DNA from: an uncultured Bacteroidales bacterium | GTDB lineage: Bacteria > Bacteroidota > Bacteroidia > Bacteroidales > UBA932 | Assembly (NCBI GenBank): GCA_944323775.1 | Contig: CALUTT010000002.1 | Span: 1 to 51,048 of the forward strand | Length of the DNA: 51,048 nt | Direction: 5' to 3' | Shown here: positions 16,505-26,540 of the stretch, in pieces | How positions within the stretch are numbered: position 1 is the first letter of the stretch | How the letters are laid out: each line of letters starts with the position of its first letter | Translations under genes and position numbers: made by a program | Notes under the pieces: generated by a model | The model's input: the letters and a program-made list of their open reading frames with translations, nothing else | Databases searched by the model: none | What the model was told of the DNA's origin: nothing

Positions 16505-17816
16505 TTTCGAAGAGAGCGTTACGGAGTGACTGCATGGCCTTTTCCCTGTCTTCCCCGCGGACCAGGAAGGAGATGTTGAAGTCGCTTCCACCATAGGATA
16601 TCATCCTTACGGGGATATCCTTCAAGGCCTCCAGCGCCCTCGACTCGAACCCGACGTTCTTCCAGTCCATGTCACCGACAATGCAGACAATACACATGTC
16701 CAGATCGACATCCACCGTACCGTACTTCTTGAGGTCATGCACGATGGCATTCAGATGGAGGGTGTCATCGACGGAAACCGACACCCCCACTTCGGAGGTG
16801 CTTATCATGTCGATAGACGTCTGATAGCTTTCAAAAACCTCGAATACCTTGCGCAGGAAGCCATGGGCCAGAAGCATCCTTGAAGACCTGATGCTGATTG
16901 ACGCGATGTTGTCCTTGGCCGCGACGGCCTTGATCGTTCCGGGCTCCATAACGTTGTCAATCAGGGTCCCGGGCGAAGAAGGATCGCGCATGTTCATCAG
17001 CCTGACTGGAATATCCGCAAATTTCGCAGGCTGGATGCAGGTCGGGTGAAGCATCTTGGCCCCGAAGTAGCCCAGTTCGGCCGCCTCGTCGAAATTCAGA
17101 TGGGATCCTCCGCCGGGACAGCGCTTCAGGAACGGCCCGGTTCCGGTAGAAGCGTCCACGTCCGTCCAGATCTGAATCTCGTCCGAGCGGACCGCGGCTC
17201 CGGCCAGAGCGGCTGTATAGTCCGACCCTCCCCTCCTGAGATTGTCAACTTCATCCCTGATATTGCGGCATATGGCTCCCTGGGTAATGAAAAGTCCGGC
17301 ATCCGGGCTGGCCTCGATCATCGAAGACAGCCTCTCGCGGATATATTTCTGGTCCGGCTCCCCCTTGCCGTCAGTCTTAATGAACTCAAGGGCGCAAAGC
17401 TGCACAGGTCTGTTACCCGTCTCCTCCAGAAGCATCGTGAAAAGCTGGGAAGACATCAGTTCCCCCTGAGCCAGTAGAAGCTTCTGCTCGGTCTGGGTAA
17501 AGAGCTGGCGGGTCATTGACAGCAGGAACGAAAACTCGCTCTCGAGATAGGATTCCGCACTTGCACGGTACCTTTCTGTCCCGAACAGGCTGGCGATATA
17601 ATCCATATACATATCCTTGAGCTGCGACAATGCTCCGGCAGCGCTGTCAGCATTGCCGTTTGAAAGGTAGTCGCAGACCTCAGACAGCCTGGCCGTAGTT
17701 CCGGATATCGCAGACAGCACGATAATGCTGCGTCCACTGCGAGAAGCAATGGACGCGGCATCTTTCATGCGGCTGGCGGTGCTGAGAGCAGTGCCGCCGA
17801 ACTTAATGACTTTCAT
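16497..17816 (-). CDS. lysC: Aspartate kinase (monofunctional)
   Basis: Phosphorylates aspartate, the first committed step toward lysine, threonine and methionine. The 439-residue protein begins with KVIKFGGTAL, the kinase phosphate-binding motif (Ala-Leu where many have Ser-Val). It has GGSDYTAALAGAAV and IWTDVDASTGTGPF in the kinase core and a C-terminal ACT pair (from about residue 300) that should mediate feedback control, probably by lysine given the partner lysA. There is no homoserine dehydrogenase fusion. It lies 22 bases downstream of the esterase gene, in the same direction. A -7-like TAGATTTG overlaps the esterase stop codon and could give lysC-lysA its own promoter. No lysine riboswitch is possible in the gap. 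Confidence 0.93.
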   Translation of the reverse strand: MKVIKFGGTALSTASRMKDAASIASRSGRSIIVLSAISGTTARLSEVCDYLSNGNADSAAGALSQLKDMYMDYIASLFGTERYRASAESYLESEFSFLLSMTRQLFTQTEQKLLLAQGELMSSQLFTMLLEETGNRPVQLCALEFIKTDGKGEPDQKYIRERLSSMIEASPDAGLFITQGAICRNIRDEVDNLRRGGSDYTAALAGAAVRSDEIQIWTDVDASTGTGPFLKRCPGGGSHLNFDEAAELGYFGAKMLHPTCIQPAKFADIPVRLMNMRDPSSPGTLIDNVMEPGTIKAVAAKDNIASISIRSSRMLLAHGFLRKVFEVFESYQTSIDMISTSEVGVSVSVDDTLHLNAIVHDLKKYGTVDVDLDMCIVCIVGDMDWKNVGFESRALEALKDIPVRMISYGGSDFNISFLVRGEDREKAMQSLRNALFENA

Positions 17817-17833
17817 ATATGCAATTCAAAGGG

Positions 17834-17838
17834 CAAAT

Positions 17839-17841
<3 letters not shown>
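17834..17841 (-). promoter_or_regulatory. Possible -7 box for lysC-lysA
   Basis: The minus strand reads TAGATTTG, matching TAnnTTTG and sharing its TAG with the stop codon of the esterase gene. No -33 TTTG is found at 19 bases, so readthrough from upstream is equally possible. Confidence 0.35.
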
Positions 17842-19361
<1,520 letters not shown>

Positions 19362-19377
19362 TTTTTTCTTTTCTCTC

Positions 19378-20670
19378 TCAGTCAAGCAGTTCAGCCCAGA
19401 GATCATAGTCATCCGCCGAAACTATCCTTACTTTTGCGAACTGTCCCGGCACAAGTCCCTTGCCGTCATGCCTGAGGAGTATCTCTCCGTCGACCTCAGG
19501 ACTCTCGTACTGGCTTCTGCACACCACCGTCCCGTCCATGATGTCGTCAATCATGACCCTCTCTACGGTTCCGACCCTCGAATTGTTGAATTCCAGAGAA
19601 ATGAAACGCTGCACTTCCATCAGCCGGTCATACCGTTCTCTCTTCACTTCTTCCGGAACCTCGTCCTTTAGATGAGCCGCTCCCCAGGTCCCGTCTTCTT
19701 CGGAATAGGTAAACGCTCCCAGGCGTTCGAAGCGGGCTTCCCTGACAAAGTCGAGCAACTCCCCGAACTCTTTTTCACCTTCACCGGGATGTCCAGTGAT
19801 CATCGTCGTCCTGAGCACGACACCGGGAACCTTCTCCCTCATCCTGGCAACCAGCGCACGTGTCTGGCGGCTGTCGACACTCCTGTGCATGTTGCTGAGA
19901 ACGACATCTGAGATATGCTGGAGCGGGATATCGATATAGCGGCAGATCTTCGGATTCGAAGCCATCTCGTCAAGCACGTCTTCAGGAAACGAATCCGGAT
20001 AGGAATAATGTATTCTGAGCCACTCAATGCCGTCAATCCCTGACAGTTCTCGCAGCAGAGCCGCAAGCCTGCGCTCGCCGTAAAGGTCAAGCCCGTAGTA
20101 TGTGGTGTCCTGAGCTATCAGAATCAGTTCCTTCACTCCCGACCGGGCCAGTGACTCCGCCTCGCGCACAAGCACCTCCATGGGAACTGACTTGTGTGCA
20201 CCTCTTATGAACGGTATCGCACAGTATGAGCAGCGCCTGTCACAGCCTTCGGATATCTTGAGATACGCATAACCCTTGTGCTGAGGCAGCCTTGAATTCA
20301 GGCTGAGACCGTCCGTATCGACACCAAGCCACTTCAGGACCGGCCTGAGGTCTCTCGCCCCGAACCAGGCATCCACCTCTGGAATCTCCTTTGCGAGATC
20401 GGCAGAATATCTCTGGGACAGACAGCCGAACACGGCCACTTTCCCGGCCTGTCCAGATTTCTTCAGTTCCACGGCCTCGAGCACGGCATCCACCGACTCC
20501 TGCTTTGCGTCGTTGATGAAACCGCAGGTGTTGAGAAGGAGCACATCCGCCTGCTCGCCCTCACCGGCCAGAACGAACCTGTCAGAGGGCAGCGCGGCAA
20601 GCAGATGCTCCGTGTCCACAGTGTTTTTCGAACAGCCCAGAGTGACTATCCTAAGCCTCGTCGCCGCCAT
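19378..20670 (-). CDS. rimO: Ribosomal protein S12 methylthiotransferase
   Basis: A radical-SAM enzyme that adds a methylthio group to the conserved aspartate of ribosomal protein S12. The 430-residue protein has the N-terminal UPF0004 cluster cysteines (C13, C49, C83), the radical-SAM motif CDRRCSYC (C143, C147, C150) and a C-terminal TRAM RNA-binding segment. The opening RIVTLGCSKNTVDTEHL is RimO-type rather than MiaB-type. Its start overlaps the DUF5606 gene by 20 bases and it is the last gene of the nusB operon. It converges on rnpB, ending 17 bases from it. Confidence 0.94.
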   Translation of the reverse strand: MAATRLRIVTLGCSKNTVDTEHLLAALPSDRFVLAGEGEQADVLLLNTCGFINDAKQESVDAVLEAVELKKSGQAGKVAVFGCLSQRYSADLAKEIPEVDAWFGARDLRPVLKWLGVDTDGLSLNSRLPQHKGYAYLKISEGCDRRCSYCAIPFIRGAHKSVPMEVLVREAESLARSGVKELILIAQDTTYYGLDLYGERRLAALLRELSGIDGIEWLRIHYSYPDSFPEDVLDEMASNPKICRYIDIPLQHISDVVLSNMHRSVDSRQTRALVARMREKVPGVVLRTTMITGHPGEGEKEFGELLDFVREARFERLGAFTYSEEDGTWGAAHLKDEVPEEVKRERYDRLMEVQRFISLEFNNSRVGTVERVMIDDIMDGTVVCRSQYESPEVDGEILLRHDGKGLVPGQFAKVRIVSADDYDLWAELLD

Positions 20671-21079
20671 CTTCCTTTTTGTCCTGGTCTACGAAATCAA
20701 GCGATGCATAGGTCACGAGCTGACCGTACCAGTCAAGCACCTTGCGCATGTGCGAGAGATAGAATCTGTCGCCGTCGTAATCCGGCACCGCCTTGTCAAA
20801 CAATGAAACTATCTCTTCCGCAGGAGCCTTGGGAGAAGGTGCCGGAGCATCTCCGAGAGCCTCCTTAAGCTTGAGGAAAACCTCGGAAAGCTTCAGCTCC
20901 CCTTCCGAAGTGTATATGGCTATGTCGGCAAGCGTGGTTATCTTGCTTGAACCGGAAAAAACGGTTCTCTTTCCGTCGGCAAGGCTTTCGGCAACCGCTC
21001 CGCCCCTTGCCTGGGCGATGTAGCGGTAAAGTCCGTGCTGTCCTGAGACAGCCAGTATTCTGCTCAAATCAGTCTGCAT
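20651..21079 (-). CDS. DUF5606 family protein
   Basis: A 142-residue conserved Bacteroidota protein of unknown function. The opening LSRILAVSGQHGLYRYIAQARGGAVAESLADGKR and the ADIAIYTSEGELKLSEVF stretch are the features I associate with DUF5606. The middle is Pro/Ala-rich, the C-terminal part has a helix (DRFYLSHMRKVLDWYGQLV), and the tail is acidic (DQDKKEDGGDEA). It is cytoplasmic, with no signal or membrane segment. It overlaps coaE by 16 bases and rimO by 20, so it is tightly coupled in the nusB-rimO operon. Confidence 0.8.
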   Translation of the reverse strand: MQTDLSRILAVSGQHGLYRYIAQARGGAVAESLADGKRTVFSGSSKITTLADIAIYTSEGELKLSEVFLKLKEALGDAPAPSPKAPAEEIVSLFDKAVPDYDGDRFYLSHMRKVLDWYGQLVTYASLDFVDQDKKEDGGDEA

Positions 21080-21588
21080 ATCAGTTGTTCTGTCTTATTA
21101 TGTAATTCTTCAATACTTGAATTGTTCTCGATTTGGAAGTCTGTCCGGGACATGTCGAATTTCTGGAGGCGGTCACGCTCGGCGGCATGGCTGTTCCTTC
21201 CGGTACGCAGTCGAAGGTCTGCAGTCACCAGCAGCACCTTGTCATACAAGGCGTCAAACTGAGGCTTTTCCAGAGCGATGGCAGACTCGATTGCAACCAG
21301 CGGGAATGCCGCATGGCAGCGTTTCCAGGCCTTGATGTCTTCCACCACCAAAGGGTAGACTATTCCTTCAAGACGCGACAGCAATGACAGGTCCGAGAAC
21401 ACTTCTCCGATTCTCTCCCACGGCAGCCCGAGTTCAAGTTCTATGCGGGACTTGAGTCCCGGGACAGATTCGTAAAGCCGCTTCGTCCTGGAATCACAGT
21501 CATACACCGGAATCCCTCTAGACTGCATGTACCTGCACACTTCCGACTTGCCGCTTCCAATCGGCCCTGTAACAAGAAGAGTAACCAT
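21064..21588 (-). CDS. coaE: Dephospho-CoA kinase
   Basis: Phosphorylates dephospho-CoA to coenzyme A, the last step of CoA synthesis. It has 174 residues with the P-loop GPIGSGKS (residues ~8-15), YDCDSRTKRLYE and LVAIESAIALE. I choose the ATG at 21588: it overlaps the ybbR stop as TGATG, while the in-frame GTG codons further up lie within ybbR. At 174 residues it is short compared with E. coli CoaE (206), mostly at the C-terminus, but the core motifs are intact. Confidence 0.88.
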   Translation of the reverse strand: MVTLLVTGPIGSGKSEVCRYMQSRGIPVYDCDSRTKRLYESVPGLKSRIELELGLPWERIGEVFSDLSLLSRLEGIVYPLVVEDIKAWKRCHAAFPLVAIESAIALEKPQFDALYDKVLLVTADLRLRTGRNSHAAERDRLQKFDMSRTDFQIENNSSIEELHNKTEQLICRLI

Positions 21589-22523
21589 CACCACCCTGAA
21601 GTATTTATCACACAGTCAAAGACATCCGGCTCAATGGTATAGCTTATCACGGTCGAAGGCAGGTTGTCCGCATGCGCCACGCAGCGCCCGGTCAGCGAAT
21701 TGGCGAAATCATCATAGTCGATATAGAATTCTGCCGTCCTTGACGGGTCCGCCGCAGTGGGGAACACGCATTTGAACACGACCTGCGCGGTTGACGGAAG
21801 CACCGACAGCCGCACGTTGGAAGGCACATTGCGTGTCTGTATCTTGACCTCTGACCTGACCTCGACATATCTTGACACGTCAAGCGAATACACCACTTCG
21901 GAGTCCGACAGACGTATCCCGACGGGAGCATCCAGTCTGACCGTACCGTGTGCGCTGGCACTCAGGTCGGACAGCTCGATGGGACGGGTCAGAATGCGGT
22001 CGATGTTCTCAAGACGGGAAGTCTCGCCGTACACGAGGACCGAATCCGGATGGATCGTCATCCCCCTTGTGGCCATGTACTGCGGCATGAAACTGATCGA
22101 CTGCACCCTCTGCACCGGGACTTTCTTGTATGTCACGGAATTGAACAGGAACTGCGGCGCGTCGGAAACAAATGACTCTACGCTCACCCCGTCACCGAAA
22201 ATCGCCGACGTGTACTTGTAGAGGTTTGTTATCGGAATCGAGTATATGTCGTCATGGTCATGGCGGAAATCCTCGGGACTGACCTCAATACGGACGGGGC
22301 GCTTCCCTCTGGACGCCAGTTTGAGATGTCTGAATCCGGACGCACGCACCTGAGCGGTAACAGTGGCGTCAGTAGACGACTGCTCGGCACGTGCGGCAAG
22401 ATTGCTGCGCGCGACAACCGGCACACTCACGACACTCACATATGACTGCGAAAGATTGTGAATGAGCCAGATACTCGACGACAGTACCACACAAAGCAGC
22501 AACTGGATCCAATTGCTCTTCAC
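21588..22523 (-). CDS. YbbR/CdaR-like membrane-anchored protein
   Basis: A 311-residue protein with one N-terminal membrane helix (WIQLLLCVVLSSSIWLIHNL) followed by an extracytoplasmic beta-rich region with YbbR-type repeats (for example VPVQRVQSISFMPQYMATRGM and PDSVLVYGETSRLENIDRI). In Firmicutes, YbbR/CdaR tunes the di-adenylate cyclase CdaA. In Bacteroidota the gene is usually found here, between yajC and coaE, and its role is not established. It begins 15 bases after yajC and overlaps coaE by one base. Confidence 0.8.
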   Translation of the reverse strand: MKSNWIQLLLCVVLSSSIWLIHNLSQSYVSVVSVPVVARSNLAARAEQSSTDATVTAQVRASGFRHLKLASRGKRPVRIEVSPEDFRHDHDDIYSIPITNLYKYTSAIFGDGVSVESFVSDAPQFLFNSVTYKKVPVQRVQSISFMPQYMATRGMTIHPDSVLVYGETSRLENIDRILTRPIELSDLSASAHGTVRLDAPVGIRLSDSEVVYSLDVSRYVEVRSEVKIQTRNVPSNVRLSVLPSTAQVVFKCVFPTAADPSRTAEFYIDYDDFANSLTGRCVAHADNLPSTVISYTIEPDVFDCVINTSGW

Positions 22524-22538
22524 CGTGAAGCCCCCGAA

Positions 22539-22895
22539 CTACTTCTTGTCCTGTCCTGCGTTTCCCTGCTGGGCAGCTGCCTCGGCACGGGGATCCTTGG
22601 AGATGGATGACTTGTCGACGCGGATCTTGACATCGCCGTCGACCTTCATCAGAACGGTAGTATCATCGACCTCGGCGATAACTCCGTAGATTCCTCCGGC
22701 AGTAACAACCTTGTCTCCCTTTTTAAGGGCCTTGCGCATTTCCTCGAGCATCTTCTGCTGCTTGCGCTGAGGACGGATCATGAAAAGCCACATCACCACG
22801 ATGATCAGAAGCAGCATGATCCACATGGAAAGCCCGCTTCCGGTAGCTGACTGAGCACCCGCCTGTGCGGTAGTCTGTAAAATAGAAACAATCAT
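22539..22895 (-). CDS. yajC: Preprotein translocase subunit YajC
   Basis: Small single-span accessory subunit of the SecDF-YajC complex in the inner membrane. The 118-residue protein has the typical helix WIMLLLIIVVMWLFMI followed by RPQRKQQKMLEEMRKALKKG, then the KV beta domain (VVTAGGIYGVIAEVDDTTV). The N-terminal extension before the helix is Ala/Gly/Thr-rich. It is second in the nusB operon, 13 bases after nusB. Confidence 0.93.
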   Translation of the reverse strand: MIVSILQTTAQAGAQSATGSGLSMWIMLLLIIVVMWLFMIRPQRKQQKMLEEMRKALKKGDKVVTAGGIYGVIAEVDDTTVLMKVDGDVKIRVDKSSISKDPRAEAAAQQGNAGQDKK

Positions 22896-22908
22896 TTTGG
22901 TGTCTTAT

Positions 22909-23829
22909 TTATTGATGAACATTTATCAGTTTGTCAAGCAGCCCGTTCACGAAAGCACTGCTCTCGGGCGTGCTGTATGACTTTGATATTTCAACATACT
23001 CGTTGATTATCACCTTGACAGGAGCCGCATTCTGCATGGCGGCCTCGGCCATACCGCAGACAATCAGGGCAAGGTCAGTGGTACAGATCCTGTCGCGGGT
23101 CCACTTGGGAGTAAGTTCGTCTATACGGTCCACGAAACTGTCGAAATTGACATACGCCGACCTCAGCAGCCCGAACACGAAAGTCCTGTCGCTGTCGTAA
23201 CCCTGCCGGCCCTCCATCTCACTCTGGAACAGCGGCAGCAAAGACCACCTCTCCCCTTTTCCCAGGGAACGGACAGTCTTGCAACACCAGCTGAGTGCAT
23301 ATCCAAGGTCGTCGTTCCAGTATATCGACATATCCTCGAGAATATCCGAAAGCTCGGGATTGTCCTCGAATTCCCTCTCGAATATCTTGGCCCAGAGAGC
23401 CGCATCCGCCTCAATTCCGGAATCCCCGGATTCGAGGTAATCGTTGAAATACTTTCTCTCGCGCAGTTTTTCATACAGATGGCGTATGAACATGTCGTAG
23501 GGCTCCCACGAAAGTTTCTTTCTCGACACTATCTTGCTGAAATCCGGATCCCCCACGATCAGTGGAGCAATGGAATTCTCCGCGAACTTCATGTTCGGAT
23601 TGAGCTCCTGTTCGGTCGGATTGAATTTGCCCATGGCTGCGGCAATCCTGTTTGCCGCCTCCTGAGTCAGCGGTCCGACGACTGAAAGCATGAAGAGGTA
23701 AAGGTCTCTGGTCGACTCGCACGAAAGCTCAAGCAGGGCCTCGGCCTCCTTAATGGTCATTCCGTGATTTTCCGCGTATGCATATACAGTCTTGAAGACC
23801 TTGGTACGGAGAATTCTTCTGTTGAGCAT
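22909..23829 (-). CDS. nusB: Transcription antitermination factor NusB (long Bacteroidota form)
   Basis: NusB binds boxA RNA with S10 in rRNA antitermination. At 306 residues this is the long Bacteroidota form, about twice E. coli NusB (139). The canonical NusB helical domain is the C-terminal third (ELTPKWTRDRICTTDLALIVCGMAEAA, then VKVIINEYVEISKSYSTPESSAFVNGLLDKL). The N-terminal part begins MLNRRILRTKVFKTVYAY, is helical and is specific to the group. It leads the operon nusB-yajC-ybbR-coaE-DUF5606-rimO, behind a -7 box 33 bases upstream. Confidence 0.9.
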   Translation of the reverse strand: MLNRRILRTKVFKTVYAYAENHGMTIKEAEALLELSCESTRDLYLFMLSVVGPLTQEAANRIAAAMGKFNPTEQELNPNMKFAENSIAPLIVGDPDFSKIVSRKKLSWEPYDMFIRHLYEKLRERKYFNDYLESGDSGIEADAALWAKIFEREFEDNPELSDILEDMSIYWNDDLGYALSWCCKTVRSLGKGERWSLLPLFQSEMEGRQGYDSDRTFVFGLLRSAYVNFDSFVDRIDELTPKWTRDRICTTDLALIVCGMAEAAMQNAAPVKVIINEYVEISKSYSTPESSAFVNGLLDKLINVHQ

Positions 23830-23861
23830 GTTTCAAACAATATTTACCCAGAAATAATGCG

Positions 23862-23869
23862 CAAATATA
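23862..23869 (-). promoter_or_regulatory. -7 box of the nusB operon
   Basis: The minus strand reads TATATTTG, matching TAnnTTTG, 32 bases before the nusB start codon. It is back to back with the promoter of the DUF3276 gene. Confidence 0.6.
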
Positions 23870-23891
23870 GCAAGTAATCCACAAAAAATTC

Positions 23892-23899
23892 TAATTTTG
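23892..23899 (+). promoter_or_regulatory. -7 box of the DUF3276-deaminase-pnp operon
   Basis: TAATTTTG matches TAnnTTTG. It ends 8 bases before the ATG at 23908 and 23 before the in-frame ATG at 23923. The short first distance favours the second ATG or a leaderless start. Confidence 0.55.
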
Positions 23900-23907
23900 C
23901 AAAGCTA

Positions 23908-24285
23908 ATGACATTTATTATTATGTATAGGGACGACTACGATAACGCAAAGTTCGACTCCTTCGACGGAGAGGAAATCTATTCCAAGCCCGTGAGGGCG
24001 GGAAAACGCACATATTTCTTCGACGTAAAGGCGACTCGCGGAAGCAAGGACTACTTCCTTACCATCACAGAAAGCAAGAGAAGGAACAATCCCGACGGGA
24101 CATTCTCCTTCAGCAAGCACAAGATTTTCCTTTACAAGGAAGATTTCGAGAAGTTTTCTGAAGGCCTTTCCGAAATCATCGAATATATCAAGGACAACTG
24201 CTTCAACGGAGAGATTCCGAAAAGGGCGGAGGAAGCCGGCAACGGAGAGGCCAAAAAGACTGACATTGAATTCGAGGACCTTTGA
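23908..24285 (+). CDS. DUF3276 / PUR-alpha-like nucleic-acid-binding protein
   Basis: A small protein of the PUR family, whose members bind single-stranded DNA or RNA (Borrelia BpuR is a studied relative). The PUR repeat reads EEIYSKPVRAGKRTYFFDVKATRGSKDY to FLTITESKR, then FSKHKIFLYKEDFEKFSEGL. The acidic tail (KKTDIEFEDL) is usual for the Bacteroidota members. The frame allows two starts; M6 (ATG at 23923, MYRDDYD) is the more likely because of the promoter position, giving 120 residues. Its stop overlaps the deaminase start as ATGA, an unexpected coupling of a nucleic-acid-binding protein to nucleoside metabolism. Confidence 0.88.
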   Translation: MTFIIMYRDDYDNAKFDSFDGEEIYSKPVRAGKRTYFFDVKATRGSKDYFLTITESKRRNNPDGTFSFSKHKIFLYKEDFEKFSEGLSEIIEYIKDNCFNGEIPKRAEEAGNGEAKKTDIEFEDL

Positions 24286-25559
24286 TGGGAGCGATACTGC
24301 TTAGAAACATCACCGCAGGCTCCCGCGCCAGCGACATCCTGATCAGCGGCGGTGTGATATCCAGGATCGCCCCTGCAGGCGAAAGCCGCAGCTGGGATCT
24401 GGCCGGAGACCTTGAGATAATGGACTGCTCCGGCAAGGTTGCCGTACCCGGTTTCGTCAACATGCACACCCACTCCCCCATGTCACTGATGAGGGGCATA
24501 GGCGAAGACATGCTCTTTCACGAGTGGCTGAGGAAAATATGGGCAACGGAAGAGAAGCTTGACCACGAATATGTCTACTGGGCGACCAAAGTCGCATGTG
24601 TCGAGATGATCCGGACCGGCACGACTACTTTCAACGACCAGTACTGGTTCTTCGAGGACTCCGTAAGGGCCGCCAGTGAAATGGGAATGCGCATAGCCAC
24701 CGGGTACGATATCATGGACAAGGGAGACCCCGGAGAGGCCGAAAGGCAGAAGGCTCAGTGCGAACTCAAGAGTTCACAGTTCATGGGTTCATCTTTCCCG
24801 GGCCTGATTTACGGACTTGCATTCCATGCCGTGTACTCCGTCAGCGAAGAGATGATACTGTGGGCCGCCGATTTTGCACGCAGGCACGATCTCAACCTCC
24901 ACATCCACCTGTGCGAGACCCGCCGGGAAGTCGAGGACTGCAGGAGCGCCCACGGAGGACTGAGTCCGGTACAGTACCTTGACCGCCTCGGTGTCCTTTC
25001 GGACAGGGTGATGGCAGCCCATACTCTGTGGCTCGACAGCGAAGACATCAGGACTCTCGGCAAGCGAAGAGTTAACTGCATCCACAACATCAACTCGAAT
25101 ACCAAGCTGTCTTCGGGCTACAGGTTCCTGTACAACGAACTGAGAGATGCCGGAGCCAATGTCTGCATCGGCACCGACGGATGTGCGTCATCCAACAACC
25201 TCGACATGCTTGAAGCAATGAAGACATCGGCAATCTTCCAGAAAGCCTGGAGGGAAGACCCGTCCGCCCTGCCGCTAGGTGAACTGCTTGACATGGCCAC
25301 GATAAACGGAGCGAAGGCATTGCGCTTCGACGGAGGCCGGATCGAGGAAGGCGCGGCAGCCGATCTGAACATCGTCGATACAGACAACACGTTCTTCCTT
25401 TCCAACGGTCCCTTCCTGGCCAACCTGATATACTCGGCCCACTCCGACTGTATCGATTCAGTAATCTGCAACGGCAAATTCATAATGCGAGGGCGTGAAA
25501 TTCCCGGAGAGGAAGAGATAATCGCCAACGCGCGCAAGGTTCTTGCCAAGATACAGTAG
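24282..25559 (+). CDS. Amidohydrolase, 5'-methylthioadenosine/S-adenosylhomocysteine deaminase type
   Basis: A zinc-dependent deaminase of the MtaD/SsnA/TrzN branch of the amidohydrolases. Members remove the amino group from methylthioadenosine, S-adenosylhomocysteine or adenosine-like nucleosides. The 425-residue protein shows the metal HxH in NMHTHSPMSLMRG (~60-72), LHIHLCET with the third His and catalytic Glu, AAHTLWL and the metal Asp in GTDGCASSNNLDMLEAMK. Length and motifs fit MtaD well. The next gene is a purine nucleoside phosphorylase 26 bases away, so the pair could convert an adenine nucleoside to the 6-oxo form and then split it. The exact substrate is inferred, not shown. Confidence 0.82.
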   Translation: MMGAILLRNITAGSRASDILISGGVISRIAPAGESRSWDLAGDLEIMDCSGKVAVPGFVNMHTHSPMSLMRGIGEDMLFHEWLRKIWATEEKLDHEYVYWATKVACVEMIRTGTTTFNDQYWFFEDSVRAASEMGMRIATGYDIMDKGDPGEAERQKAQCELKSSQFMGSSFPGLIYGLAFHAVYSVSEEMILWAADFARRHDLNLHIHLCETRREVEDCRSAHGGLSPVQYLDRLGVLSDRVMAAHTLWLDSEDIRTLGKRRVNCIHNINSNTKLSSGYRFLYNELRDAGANVCIGTDGCASSNNLDMLEAMKTSAIFQKAWREDPSALPLGELLDMATINGAKALRFDGGRIEEGAAADLNIVDTDNTFFLSNGPFLANLIYSAHSDCIDSVICNGKFIMRGREIPGEEEIIANARKVLAKIQ

Positions 25560-25585
25560 CGGACCATATTAATAACAATGAAATT

Positions 25586-26416
25586 ATGGATCAAAGAGTT
25601 GAAAGAATCTACAAGGCCGCAGACCACATCAAGGCCTTGATTTCCGGGAAAACTCCGCTTGCGGGCATAGTGCTCGGCAGCGGACTCGGCAAGCTCGCCG
25701 ACAGAATTGAAGATCCCGTGACCATCCCGTACTCCGACATACCGGGATTCCCGGTGTCGACCGCCATCGGACATAAAGGCAATTTCATATTCGGGAAGCT
25801 GGGCGGCAAAGAAGTGATAGCGATGCAGGGAAGGTTCCACTACTATGAAGGATACCCGATGGAACTGGTGACGATCGGCGTCAGGGTCATGAAATGTCTC
25901 GGGGCACGCTACCTGTTTGTTTCCAATGCGGCAGGGGCATGCAATCCCGAATACAAGGTCGGAGACCTGATCATAATCAGGGACCATATCAACATGATGC
26001 CGAATCCTCTTGTCGGTCCTAACATGGACGAATTCGGGCCGCGTTTCCCCGACATGACATGCGCATACGACATCAAGCTGCAGGCCCTCGCAGAGAGCCT
26101 TTGCCCGGAATGCGGCATCCCCGTCAAGAAAGGCGTCTACTTCGGCAGCACCGGCCCCACCTACGAGACCCCGGCCGAGATACGCTTCTACCATGCAGTA
26201 GGAGCTGACCTTGTCGGCATGTCTACGGTTCCGGAGGTAATAGTTGCAAGACATTGCGGAATGAAAGTCTTCGGCATGTCAGTGGTGACCAACCTGGCCA
26301 ACTTCCTCAATGTCGAAAAGAACCTCAATGACGGTGATGATGTCGTGAAACAGGCCGACCTCGCTTCCGAGAAGATGACGGAACTCATGTCACGCATGAT
26401 CGCGACGCTGGACTGA
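25586..26416 (+). CDS. Purine nucleoside phosphorylase (trimeric type I)
   Basis: Cleaves inosine, guanosine or related nucleosides with phosphate to the free base and (deoxy)ribose-1-phosphate in the cytoplasm. The 276-residue size is that of the trimeric PNP class. Seen are the phosphate-binding GIVLGSGLGKL (~27-37), GRFHYYEGYPM, VSNAAGACNP, GPTYETPAEIR with the purine-site Glu nearby, and VGMSTVPEVIVARH followed by SVVTNLA with the base-contacting Asn. It is the last gene of the operon with the deaminase and ends before a strong terminator. It might act on the deaminase product (inosine- or methylthioinosine-like); specificity cannot be read. Confidence 0.92.
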   Translation: MDQRVERIYKAADHIKALISGKTPLAGIVLGSGLGKLADRIEDPVTIPYSDIPGFPVSTAIGHKGNFIFGKLGGKEVIAMQGRFHYYEGYPMELVTIGVRVMKCLGARYLFVSNAAGACNPEYKVGDLIIIRDHINMMPNPLVGPNMDEFGPRFPDMTCAYDIKLQALAESLCPECGIPVKKGVYFGSTGPTYETPAEIRFYHAVGADLVGMSTVPEVIVARHCGMKVFGMSVVTNLANFLNVEKNLNDGDDVVKQADLASEKMTELMSRMIATLD

Positions 26417-26440
26417 TTTTCTGACTGCAGATTTCAAGTA

Positions 26441-26468
26441 TTCCGGCCGGTATCCGGCCGGAATTTTT
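26441..26468 (+). terminator. Intrinsic terminator after the pnp-like gene
   Basis: TTCCGGCCGG (26441-26450) and CCGGCCGGAA (26454-26463) form a perfect 10-bp stem with a 3-base loop, followed by five T to 26468. Confidence 0.9.
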
Positions 26469-26506
26469 AATTATTATACGGTATTGCCCATTTCACGAGC
26501 GCCTGT

Positions 26507-26514
26507 TAACTTTG
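26507..26514 (+). promoter_or_regulatory. -7 box of the hemerythrin-LuxR gene
   Basis: TAACTTTG matches TAnnTTTG, with ATTG (26483-26486) about 20 bases upstream as a near -33 element. The leader to the ATG at 26541 is about 20 bases. Confidence 0.6.
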
Positions 26515-26540
26515 CCTGTCGGATAAAAAAGACCTGACAC

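Noticed and set aside
17817-17838. Lysine riboswitch ahead of lysC
   Set aside because: Only 22 bases separate the genes, far too few for the aptamer.
25118-26254. 378-codon minus-strand frame opposite the deaminase and phosphorylase genes
   Set aside because: It crosses two well-identified genes and reads as antisense of their motifs.
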